NCBI RefSeq assembly: GCF_031877795.1
Contig: NC_133970.1
Location: forward strand, 47,932,828 to 47,996,827
Reading direction: 5' to 3'
Length of the DNA stretch: 64,000 bases
DNA from: Strix aluco
Lineage: Eukaryota > Chordata > Aves > Strigiformes > Strigidae
The notes under the pieces are model-generated. The model saw nothing but the letters and a program-made list of their open reading frames with translations, was not told the DNA's origin and searched no databases. A program made the position numbers and the translations under genes. Shown piece by piece: positions 24,501-31,545 of the stretch; the first letter of the stretch is position 1; each line of letters begins with the position of its first letter.

Positions 24501-24611
24501 TATGCCATTCCGCTTGGCAACCTCAGTTTGGAGTGCTGAAATCTGAGCACCCGTATCTACTAGAAATGTAACTGGAGTTTTAAAGGGACCGAGCGGAAAG
24601 GTAATCAACAA
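21579..24611 (-). CDS. pol: ERV-B Pol: protease, reverse transcriptase, RNase H and integrase, intact (about 1,010 aa plus frameshift overlap)
   Basis: Uninterrupted ORF. Domains in order: retroviral protease with DTG at residues 19-21; RT with TIDVKDMFF near 217-225, LPQGYCHSP at 251-259 and YIDD at 284-287; RNase H with TDASS, an ELTAVW glutamate and YTDS; integrase with the HHCC motif and D,D-E residues in QVDYIGP, QSDNGSHF and PQANGIVERTN; and a C-terminal SH3-like tail ending RWIVPSF. The LPQGYCHSP/YIDD context and the integrase resemble ERV-L rather than the ERV-A type. There is no ATG at the 5' end: the frame is open back through the gag stop to the slippery site at 24695-24701, so it is probably made as a Gag-Pro-Pol fusion by -1 frameshifting. 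All expected catalytic residues are visible. No dUTPase is seen. Confidence 0.93.
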   Translation of the reverse strand: MLITFPLGPFKTPVTFLVDTGAQISALQTEVAKRNGIIADKKQIWVTDVFGDSKPQPTARVKCWLPGNETATEAMMILGNFPTNILGLDLLKGQAWVDSKGREWKFGSPTASIRLLQQAPALPPSKTVNVKPYALPLGAREGITPVIAELREQGIIVPTHSPYNSPVWPVRKPNGKWRLTIDYRRLNANTGPLTAAVPNIAELIATIQEQAHQILATIDVKDMFFMVPIQEADRDGFAFTWEGVQFTFTRLPQGYCHSPTIAHYALAQELAQIPPREGVRIYQYIDDVLIGGSDAAAVGQTQTEIITHLENLGLQIPAEKVQLPSSEVKFLGIWWRGGTVCIPPETLTTLEEVKSPENKKELQHALGLLVFWRKHIPDFSIIARPLYDLTRKRATWDWTPVHEEALKLLIFEAGVYQALGPIHPTNPFQIEWGFAIHGLSIHMWQRGPEGTTRPIGFHSRSFKDAEKRYSIWEKGLFVVSLALQEAEKIIRQQLIILRGPFKVLKPVLAGTPPPVGVAQRDTVRKWYAQLDHYCHTYQIEEGAPKVLKIQDPPSDHPEPPPSYIKPAPPFETHLKNVWFTDASSRREGKVWKYRAVALHVDSGDRIITEGEGSAQVGELTAVWSVIVKEAETTEPVFIYTDSYAVFKGCTEWLTFWEQNHWEVNRVPVWQREKWEEILNIAKRKSFLVGWVAAHQSGNHPAHLLNNQVDSMTRLMRTATEGEEEKWEHLLEWLHVKRGHSGSKDLFKEAISRGWSVTRELCNTIISACSLCRTRLGEHNPLKDQPLHLRDNKGLWDTWQVDYIGPFRLSEGKRYVLVGVEIVSGLTQAEAVSRATAENTVKGLKRWFSYLPKPKSIQSDNGSHFTAGVVQEWAQDEGIQWIFHTPYYPQANGIVERTNGLLKQALKPLEPGWPQRVSDAVMKINSRWGINGCPRLTAFCPKPLSILARKKETKDPANPLHYPGQPVLVDLPTVGQVPLTLKTPINICSWVATDAHGKEHRINTRWIVPSF

Positions 24612-24673
24612 GTCTCCTTTAGTATTCTCTGTGAGCCTCCTTAAGTGGACCCACCCGCCATCCCCCGGCTCAC

Positions 24674-26308
24674 TTACTGGGGATGGCGCATCCAGTTTCC
24701 CGACCCTAAATCAATCAAGTCTTCTTCAGGGGCAGTTGGTGTTTGAGAAGCAATTACCACCATCTCGTTAGTTTCCAGCTCTGTCCCTCCCTTTGCTCGA
24801 AAGGTCTGCTCGGTTGGGGGGGGCCGCTTTCTTTTATCTTTCCAGGCTCGAATGAGCTTTTCTAAAACTGTAGTAGGCATACCATCCATTAACTCTCGGG
24901 GAATCCCCTGTTCAATTCCCTCAGTCCACAAGAGGTTTCTCTTTGCTCTTAAAACTTGCGGAGGGGAAGGAGGCGGATTTTCCTGCTGTTCCACTCTGCG
25001 TACCGAGGGCTTAGGTTTACCCGTTCCCCTGGTAAGGCCCATTCTCCGGCCATAATTTATTAAGTCCTGAGCTATCTCTCCCCAGGTCATGGCTTCTCCC
25101 CCCGCCCGTCTCCCCCCTCGCGGGGCTAATGCATTCCGCAAACGATCTTGTAATTGTACTGCATGTGATTTCAAAGAGTCCGGCAAACCCCGAATCAGGG
25201 GAGTCATTTGATCAGGGTTAGCAATTAATAGCATTGGGGAAGGCTGCTGCGGAACCAAACGCCTGTCATGCATTAATTGGAGACAAGCAGCCTTCTGCAG
25301 ACTTTCAGTCAAATGATTTACGGTTGGGGTCTCAATACATACTGGATCCCCCCTTTCCAAGGGGTCCAGACCCCCAGCCCAATAAGCAGCTCGTTGAGTT
25401 AACGACCACGGCTCTCTCTGGTCATCAGTAACTAAGAAAACCCCTGGCCCCCAGTATCCCTGGGCCTCATCTTCTGATAACAAAATTCGGTCGCCACCAG
25501 TCAAAGATACCCTCCACACGTATTCAGTCTCAGTTTCCTGAGCTAGTCTGGTATATTTCTCCTGAATTTTTGCAAGCTCAGTCGCTGGATATGGTGTAGT
25601 TCGAATGGTGACCTGTGGAGCTCTTCCACCCTGACCCTCGGTGGTCTCCGTTTTAATTAATGGTCTTAAATTTGCCCCCTCATTTTTGGGGTAAAAAATT
25701 TCTCGGCTTATCTCTAAATCCTTTGTTGGATACAAGGGTCTGGCTGCTGCTTTTGCCAGACTCGTAACTCCCTGTTCGCTATCCGGAACAGAGCCGAAAT
25801 CTGTCCGGTTGCAGGTTTCTTGTTCATTCATCTCTTTTTCGGACCGTGAGATTTTTTCTCGGTCCAAGGCATCTAACAGAGCCATGTGAAATCGCTGAGA
25901 GGTGTTACGCTCATCAGCTAATTGGCTTTTCAGAACTTCAGTTTGCTCTTGCCAGAGTTTTGCTTTTTGTTCAGTAACTTTACGTTCCTCAACCAATTGA
26001 TCCTGGAGAGCTTTTACCAGATCTTGTAAGGATTTGATCATTTCCCCTTCTAATTGTTTCTTAACATGTTTATCTTTTTGGGCTGCAGTCAGTGCTGCCC
26101 CTAATACAGCGCACACTACAGCTTTTCCTTTGCCTGGTCGCGACCCTTGCACCCCCGCAAGTGCACTGATATAGCTTGCCACTGCTTCTGGATTATGCCA
26201 ATTATCGTGGGCCCAAACCTCTACTAAATGAGGAGGACAAGCCTTATACTCCTTCAGTTTCTCAAAAATAGGGGAGCAGTCAAGCACCGACATTTCCTGG
26301 CCAGTCAT
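24674..26308 (-). CDS. gag: ERV-B Gag (544 aa), ERV-L-like, intact
   Basis: Single ORF with ATG at 26306-26308 and TAA at 24674-24676. The N-terminal part is followed by a long Gln/Glu/Lys-rich coiled coil (about residues 80-160), as in ERV-L Gag. The central and C-terminal parts (YWGPGVFLV, RAAYWAGGLDP, LIRGLPDSLK) would hold the capsid-like region. No CCHC zinc knuckle and no PPPY or PTAP late motif stand out; the first Gly lacks the usual myristoylation context. The last seven codons overlap the -1 frame of pol. Identification rests on position between PBS and pol and on overall resemblance; the exact domain limits are uncertain. Confidence 0.88.
   Translation of the reverse strand: MTGQEMSVLDCSPIFEKLKEYKACPPHLVEVWAHDNWHNPEAVASYISALAGVQGSRPGKGKAVVCAVLGAALTAAQKDKHVKKQLEGEMIKSLQDLVKALQDQLVEERKVTEQKAKLWQEQTEVLKSQLADERNTSQRFHMALLDALDREKISRSEKEMNEQETCNRTDFGSVPDSEQGVTSLAKAAARPLYPTKDLEISREIFYPKNEGANLRPLIKTETTEGQGGRAPQVTIRTTPYPATELAKIQEKYTRLAQETETEYVWRVSLTGGDRILLSEDEAQGYWGPGVFLVTDDQREPWSLTQRAAYWAGGLDPLERGDPVCIETPTVNHLTESLQKAACLQLMHDRRLVPQQPSPMLLIANPDQMTPLIRGLPDSLKSHAVQLQDRLRNALAPRGGRRAGGEAMTWGEIAQDLINYGRRMGLTRGTGKPKPSVRRVEQQENPPPSPPQVLRAKRNLLWTEGIEQGIPRELMDGMPTTVLEKLIRAWKDKRKRPPPTEQTFRAKGGTELETNEMVVIASQTPTAPEEDLIDLGSGNWMRHPQ
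24695..24701 (-). promoter_or_regulatory. -1 ribosomal frameshift slippery site of ERV-B (GGGAAAC)
   Basis: On the - strand the heptamer G GGA AAC sits in the gag reading frame in the canonical X-XXY-YYZ register, six codons before the gag TAA. The pol frame is the -1 frame and is open across this point. GGGAAAC is a known retroviral slip sequence. A downstream stimulatory structure was not worked out. Confidence 0.85.
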
Positions 26309-26340
26309 GGCTTGCCACTGCTCGAACCTCTCCTGGCTTA

Positions 26341-26482
26341 GAGCTGAGAGGTCACTTCCCGATTCTCCCTGTCCTTATCGGATAGAGAATCGGTATCCCT
26401 CCGACCCTTTCCCAGCGTAGAGCTGAGGGGCCAATTCCCAGTTCTCCCTGTCCGAGTTGGTCGGATAGAGAACCAGTATCTC
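26341..26482 (-). promoter_or_regulatory. Duplicated stem-loop in ERV-B leader, candidate packaging/dimerisation signal
   Basis: Two roughly 80-bp direct repeats (each starting GAGCTGAG) lie between the PBS and the gag ATG. Each contains an inverted repeat: 26360-26367 with 26385-26392 (CGATTCTC/GAGAATCG), and 26441-26446 with 26468-26473 (GTTCTC/GAGAAC) plus an inner TCCGA/TCGGA. One A-T pair in the first stem is replaced by G-C in the second, a compensatory change. The position fits a retroviral encapsidation signal. The role is inference. Confidence 0.55.
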
Positions 26483-26507
26483 ATAAGACTTTCCGACACC
26501 GAAGGGG

Positions 26508-26525
26508 ATCCTGCCGACTACGCCA
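26508..26525 (-). promoter_or_regulatory. ERV-B primer-binding site, tRNA-Ser
   Basis: On the + strand ATCCTGCCGACTACGCCA equals the 3' end of a vertebrate tRNA-Ser including CCA, so the - strand is its perfect complement. It lies seven bases from the 5' LTR, as expected for a minus-strand primer site. Confidence 0.88.
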
Positions 26526-26532
26526 ATTTTAA

Positions 26533-27351
26533 TGTCACGTCCCGCTCAGACGAGGGGGACAAGTGACTCAGATTCGCAAATCCCCAATGGAGCGGACAAC
26601 AAGTCTCCAAGTCTAAACATTTATTAACTACTCACAATGTACTAATTGAACACACGATAGTTGGCTAAGTATATAGCAAGTTGTGGCGAGCAATATAATA
26701 TGCCTTGCATTGCTTAATAGGAAAGGGAAAAGAGGGAGATAGAGGGAATGGGGAAATACAGATCACCGGTCTAGGTTTCTGCGCAGCTCCTGCCGACGAG
26801 GGTTCCGGGAGGCACGGGAGACATCCGTCTTTTTCGCTGGCATCCGTCTTCTTCGCTTCACTGCACTTTCTCTCCTCGGGGCCGCGCCACCCCCCCCACC
26901 CCCCCTTCTTGATTTATACCCGCTTTCCTTGGGTCCATCCCCTAGGTCGACCCACATACCTACGTATCCCATGTACGGGGAGGGGTGAGGTGTTTCATGG
27001 GATGATGTAATTAGCATGATCATGTTAGCCCTCGTTAGCATATTGAGGGGTGTTAACTTTAATATGCATTTCGTGGATAATGAAGCAAAGGTCATTCACC
27101 GGACAGATGGCCCTTGAAGTTTTGGCCAGGTGCACCAGAGCAGAGCCGTCCTGTCTTCACAGGGCTCCCTCCTCCAGTCCCATCTTGTGTTATTCGGGCA
27201 GCCTTATCAGCTTCGACCTCCACAGAATGCACCCTGTGACTCATAGTTTTGTCTTGCGAGTGTTTGAGGCATTTCTTCGATCAGCCTCAACTTTTGCTTT
27301 CTCAGGCTGTTTTTCTTAGTTTCTCACAGGCCTGGTTTCTCGTCTCTCACA
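26533..27351 (-). repeat. ERV-B 5' LTR (819 bp)
   Basis: Twin of 19696-20514, with TATA-like TATAAAT near 26912-26918. It would drive transcription of ERV-B in the - direction, antisense to ELOVL7. Its right end directly abuts the duplicated GTGAC of ERV-A pol. Confidence 0.95.
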
Positions 27352-27937
27352 GTGACATACAAGGTTCTAAGATTCCTTGTGTTAACAATCGATCAATTTC
27401 TGGTTTTAATCCCCTCCGTCCTTCTAAGGATATAGGATATTGCTTTACCCTTACAGGTATGTGGGGTTCGGAAATTTGAATTTTAATCGGTGGGATTTTT
27501 AATTTACTTATTGTATCCGGAGAGTACCAGACATCGGGGTTGATTTGGTTTTGATCATCCATGGTCAAGGGATAAGCAGACACCGTTAGCTCTTGATTTT
27601 CTACTTTGATTTCTAATTGTAGTTCAACAATTAAATCCCGTCCCAACAGATTAAATTCTGCTTCAGGGACGAGCAAGAGTTCACCCATTCCAAATTTATT
27701 TTCAGTTTCGAATATCACATTTTTGATTTTGCTTACTTTAAAGGGTTCTCCTTTTGCCCCTATTACTTGTACTTTTTCAGGGGAAGCTTTACATCCCTCA
27801 GGTATTTGCCTAATAGTCGATTTCTCAGCCCCTGTGTCTACTAAAAAGGTGAACTCTTGTTTATGGGGACCTATTTTTAACTTTATCAAGGGCTCATGAT
27901 GACTCCGGTCCCCTAAAATATAGAGCCCCTGACTCTC
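27352..27937 (-). pseudogene. pol: ERV-A pol, 5' part: protease and start of RT, cut by ERV-B
   Basis: In frame with gag after the UAG at 27938-27940. It has no start codon of its own, so the protease would be made by readthrough. It contains the protease active site (LVDTGAEKST) and runs up to GILEPCMS at the edge of the ERV-B LTR, where the frame enters LTR sequence and stops at once. The remainder of pol is at 17310-19695. The gene was therefore a normal gag-pol readthrough product before the insertion. Confidence 0.92.
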
Positions 27938-29356
27938 CTATTCTGCTTTCAATATTTCCTCATCTCTGATCCTTTCTCTGCAATTCTTCTTTATGTGTCC
28001 CTTCTTTCCACAGTAAAAACAACATCTCTGTTCCTTCTTTACTACTGCGTTCCCTTGTTTTATTCCAGCAGATCTGTGTTCACCAGTCCGCCCGTTGCGA
28101 TCCTCTCTGACAGCTGCTACCATCATTTTTACTTGTCGCTTGCTGCTCTCTTCTTCCCGCCTTACGTAGACTTTCTGAGCTTCCCTCAATAATTCATCCA
28201 ACCCTCTATTTTGCCAGTCTTCTAGTTTTTCAATCTTTTTTCTGATATCTTCCCATGATTTTGCTACAAACTGAGTTTTTAGGAGCGCTTGCCCTAAAGG
28301 GTCGTCTGGATTTACCCCAGAGTACAGTTGAAGGACTTTCCTCAGTCGTTCCAGCCACTCAGTAGGGCTCTCATCTTTCTTTTGCATTTCATTAAATGCT
28401 TTATTGATATTCTGGCCACGGGGTACTGCTTCTCTAATCCCCTGAATTACTATAGTTCTCAGATCTTGCATATGAGTTCTATGCACCGGATCCTGATTAT
28501 CCCAGTTAGGTCTTTGGAGTGGCCATTTGATATCTGCTTGGGGTCCCTGGGCATGCTGAACATCCCACAGTCTCATTCCTGCTCGTCTAATCATATCTCT
28601 TTCCTCGGTAGTAAATAATTGACCAAGGATAGATTGCATCTCATCCCAAGTATAAAGGTTTGGTCCCAAAAATTGATCTAATCTTTCTGCCACTCCAAGT
28701 GGGTCCTCAATCAAGTTTCCCATCTCGGTTCTTTTAAAATCTCGTAGGTCAGCCGAGTTTAGGGGTACAGAAATATATCCAATCATAGGCTGAGGTCCCC
28801 CCATGGGCATTTCCCTTAGAGGATACATCTGAGCTGCCCCTTTTTGACTTCTAGTCATGCGTCTAGGAGGAGGGGAAGACCCTTGTTCCGACTCCGGTGG
28901 GGGAGTGGGAGCTCTGGGGACCTCGGGAGGGGCTACGGGAGCAGGAGGAGGAATGTAAGGAGGGGGGGTTAGAAGGGTTTCGTCTAACTCTTCCTGCTTT
29001 TTCTTTTGTTTAGTTTTTACTTCATTCAGTGGGTAAAGTTTAGCTCCCGGTCTTTTTATCCATACTTCCGCATACTGACTCTCCTCCGGGTTAAGGGGTT
29101 TTTTATTATTGACCCAGAGGTTTAATTGCTGTCTTACCCAATCTTCTTCTGACCCATAGACTGGCCAAAAGGTATTTTTAGAAATCTTCTTCCCTCCCCA
29201 TATCTTAGTACAGTATTCTATCATTTTCTGCTTATCTTTCCCTAGGGTTCCAGGGAAATACCTCCAATTGTTTAAGACATATGCCAAAGGGGTATTTTTA
29301 GGTACAGTGTGTACCCTTCCCATGGGAGTCGAAGGCTTGCTGCCCTTCGCCCCCAT
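27938..29356 (-). CDS. gag: ERV-A Gag (472 aa), gammaretroviral type, intact
   Basis: The ORF is open from 29386, but the chosen start at 29356 gives MGAKGSKP with a myristoylatable Gly2, as expected for matrix. In order: matrix (about residues 1-120); a proline-rich linker with the late-domain motif PPPY; capsid with a major-homology-region-like segment (QNINKAFNEMQKKDES); a basic C-terminal region with one CCHC knuckle, C-F-Y-C-GKKGH-IKKN-C. One knuckle, PPPY and an amber stop (TAG 27938-27940) with pol following in the same frame all match gammaretroviral organisation. No stop or frameshift is seen inside. ERV-C carries the same gene with a nonsense codon. Confidence 0.93.
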   Translation of the reverse strand: MGAKGSKPSTPMGRVHTVPKNTPLAYVLNNWRYFPGTLGKDKQKMIEYCTKIWGGKKISKNTFWPVYGSEEDWVRQQLNLWVNNKKPLNPEESQYAEVWIKRPGAKLYPLNEVKTKQKKKQEELDETLLTPPPYIPPPAPVAPPEVPRAPTPPPESEQGSSPPPRRMTRSQKGAAQMYPLREMPMGGPQPMIGYISVPLNSADLRDFKRTEMGNLIEDPLGVAERLDQFLGPNLYTWDEMQSILGQLFTTEERDMIRRAGMRLWDVQHAQGPQADIKWPLQRPNWDNQDPVHRTHMQDLRTIVIQGIREAVPRGQNINKAFNEMQKKDESPTEWLERLRKVLQLYSGVNPDDPLGQALLKTQFVAKSWEDIRKKIEKLEDWQNRGLDELLREAQKVYVRREEESSKRQVKMMVAAVREDRNGRTGEHRSAGIKQGNAVVKKEQRCCFYCGKKGHIKKNCRERIRDEEILKAE

Positions 29357-29732
29357 CTTCTGGAATATCCACAAACATACACTCACTCACTCCCCTTGTT
29401 CCTGGCCCAATCCCTCGCGGGAGATGGGAAACGCAGTACTTAAGAGTCCACACTCGCTTGGTTCAGTATATCGAACCTCTCATTCGTTATATTCCAGGAA
29501 ACCCAGTCCCGCCCGAACGGCAAACCTGCGAGCAAATTCGCAATATACTTACGCGTCCTGCGTCTTCGTCCGGACTCCCGTGCACAGAATTTTTATGGGA
29601 TTTTACCGGTTTTCTCCTTTGCTCACTATTCTAGAATTTAGGTTCGTCGGTAAGGTTGAGGTAGGCTGTCAGTCGCGGGGCCGCGGATTGCCGCGGGGCG
29701 CCTCCCCGGAGGACAGAAGCCCACCGTTCCTT

Positions 29733-29750
29733 ATCCGAGTCACGGCACCA
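29733..29750 (-). promoter_or_regulatory. ERV-A primer-binding site, tRNA-His
   Basis: On + the sequence ATCCGAGTCACGGCACCA is identical to the 3' end of vertebrate tRNA-His with CCA. It lies five bases from the 5' LTR. ERV-C uses the same primer. The region between here and gag (29357-29732) is a non-coding leader. Confidence 0.92.
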
Positions 29751-29755
29751 GGAAT

Positions 29756-30278
29756 TGTTATAAATTGAGACCACAATGGACTATAATTCACTCTTTATTA
29801 ATTATAGCAAGTAGAATATGAGCAAAGACAGCGCTGGACGGCAGGGGAGTCTGCGCTCCGCCAACTGCCGTGCTGAGTAGTTCAAACAGTCCCCTTTTTA
29901 TACATCTTTACTTCCCTGCTCATGAGGTAGTGGAGGTACTCCGCGCATGCTTCAGTTGTTGTTAGGGGGGTCGTTTCCTGCCTCCTGGTATTTGTTGAGG
30001 CTGAAGTAAGAAGTCTTCCCTCTTTGTCTCATAGTTGATCTTTCACTCATATATCCTTATATGGGCTGTCTTGTCCTGTTTCTTGTCGCTTTCCTGGAAA
30101 TCTGGTGTTTATCTTGCATGAGCAGTATCTGGTTCAGTTTGTGTGAGCGATTACAGTTATCTTATCTCACACAGGCGGCGTCCAGTGGTTGTTTGCATGA
30201 GTGGTTTCTGTCGTCTAACTTTACCTTGAGCTTAACATAAATCTTAATAAACAATACCTTAGTCCATAGTTTCTCACA
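29756..30278 (-). repeat. ERV-A 5' LTR (523 bp)
   Basis: Equal in length and apparently in sequence to 13473-13995. TATA-like element near 29895-29902 and AATAAA at 29794-29799 on the - strand. Followed by the GTAT host duplication at 30279-30282. Confidence 0.95.
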
Positions 30279-30282
30279 GTAT

Positions 30283-30766
30283 TACTTCCATTGATGGTGT
30301 TAAATAAAAGAAAATAAAAGTAGTGCTTGCTCATTTCTTTCTAAGAGCTGAGTACCTTGTATATGTTTTTGAGGTGATTTCAGTGCTTGTTTTCTGAATG
30401 TGTGTGCTTCAGAGGACTGCCTCTGTTCTTTAGAACTTTTCAAGCTGGGCAGACTGAGCTTATATAACAGCGGTTTTTAAAATTTATATAAATCACTTCC
30501 AATATGTCATTTAAAATAACCTAATTTTGAAAATTAGTCTGCTAGTGTGACTTCCCTAATTTTGAAAGACTTTGCTACAATCTAGACACTGTATTTTAAA
30601 AAGAAAATTCGCTACTGCTAGTGCATTTTAGTTGCATTTTTTAATTTTGTTACAAGCAGGAAGTGGAACATAGGAAATAAAAGTGCCAATATGCTGATTC
30701 TGTAAGTACCTTAGTGTTATTGATTAATTGTAATTTAGTGGGAAATAACCACTTCTCAATTTTTAG
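30283..30766. other. ELOVL7 intron 1 between two LTRs
   Basis: AT-rich, no feature recognised. It begins with host sequence immediately after the ERV-A target duplication. Confidence 0.5.
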
Positions 30767-31134
30767 TGATCAATAATAAATTTATTAGCAAGCGGCGAGT
30801 GAGCAAAACAGCGCTGGGTGTGCCGGGAGTCTCTGCTCTACCAGGACACACACCTGACCCGGCAGAACCGAGTCCCTTTATAGTGTAGGCTTCATCCATA
30901 TTCATGATGGGCGTACCCTGAGGGGTCTGCAAAGGTGTAAACAAGTTTTCCCGGGCTTTTCTCAGGTTTCCGTCACAGAAGGGGGGATGACTCAGCACAG
31001 GGGTTTCTGTAGTGGCTTGAAGATGGGGGCCATTTTAGCTCCCTTCTAACAACTGATTTTAACAATAGAAACTATATACATATATCTTATTTCTTATTTA
31101 CATAAGAGAATTACAAAACTGTTCGGCCACAACA
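30767..31134 (-). mobile_element. Solo LTR related to ERV-A/ERV-C
   Basis: About 368 bp with TG...CA ends on +, a TATA-like TATAAAG near 30876-30882 and AATAAA at 30781-30786 on -. The segment TTATTAGCAAGCGGCGAGTG and the following AAAACAGCGCTGGG match the ERV-C LTR. No internal sequence and no target duplication are visible, so it is probably old. It lies within 500 bp of the ERV-A 5' LTR but is a separate insertion, not a duplicate. Confidence 0.75.
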
Positions 31135-31545
31135 TCCTGACTACAACTTCTTTTTCCCCTTGAGATTTGAATAACAAATACCATATATGTTTTATTACAT
31201 AGTGTACTTTGAGGTGCCTAAAAACTCCTGTGAAATGGCAGTGAACAGGAGGTACTTGTAGAAGTGGAGATAAGGATGAAATTATTTTTCAGGAGTGTTA
31301 AGATGAGAACAAATGAGAAGATGACAGTGGAGAGATCTGAGGAGTGAGCAGAGAGAAATGTATTACCATCATGAGGGCAGAACTGGCTCTCAAAAGCTGC
31401 AGCTAGCTTAACCTGGAAGAGGTGGAGAAGGGCAGCTAGAGGAAAGTAGCTGGTTATCAAGGTGTGCTGCAGCCTGGACTAACAAAGGTGAATACAGTGT
31501 GAAGATTGCACAGGGGTATGGAGAGAAATTGTATGGCAAAGTGAG
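31135..31545. other. Short intronic stretch before CR1 copy 2
   Basis: No gene recognised. The right part (about 31440-31545) may already be CR1 sequence upstream of the readable ORF. Confidence 0.4.

Larger units (their letters stand above)
19691..27356 (-). mobile_element. Provirus ERV-B, ERV-L-like (class III), tRNA-Ser primed, nested in ERV-A pol, with its target duplication
   Basis: Complete provirus on the - strand: 5' LTR 26533-27351, PBS, gag, pol, 3' LTR 19696-20514. It is flanked by the 5-bp repeat GTGAC (19691-19695 and 27352-27356), which duplicates ERV-A pol sequence; 5 bp is usual for ERV-L. The LTRs are each 819 bp and read as identical. Gag has a coiled coil and no CCHC knuckle, Pol resembles ERV-L, and there is no env; all fit class III. 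The PBS matches the 3' end of tRNA-Ser. I see no dUTPase domain after integrase, which many mammalian ERV-L have. With gag, pol, PBS, frameshift signal and identical LTRs, it is the youngest-looking element here, and it inserted after ERV-A. Confidence 0.93.
13469..30282 (-). mobile_element. Provirus ERV-A, gammaretrovirus-like, tRNA-His primed, with its target duplication
   Basis: A complete provirus read on the - strand: 5' LTR 29756-30278, PBS 29733-29750, gag, pol, env, polypurine tract, 3' LTR 13473-13995. The 4-bp host repeat GTAT at 13469-13472 and 30279-30282 is the target-site duplication; 4 bp is usual for gammaretroviruses. Gag has one CCHC knuckle and a PPPY motif, gag and pol are in one frame separated by UAG, and Env has CWLC and CX6CC; all fit class I. 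The element is about 16.8 kb long only because ERV-B (19696-27351) is inserted in its pol. The two LTRs read as identical, so integration is recent. It lies antisense to ELOVL7 in intron 1, the orientation commonly tolerated in introns. Confidence 0.93.

Noticed and set aside
21579..24611. dUTPase domain in ERV-B Pol
   Set aside because: Looked for because many ERV-L elements carry one; after the integrase the ORF ends in an SH3-like tail with no dUTPase motifs.
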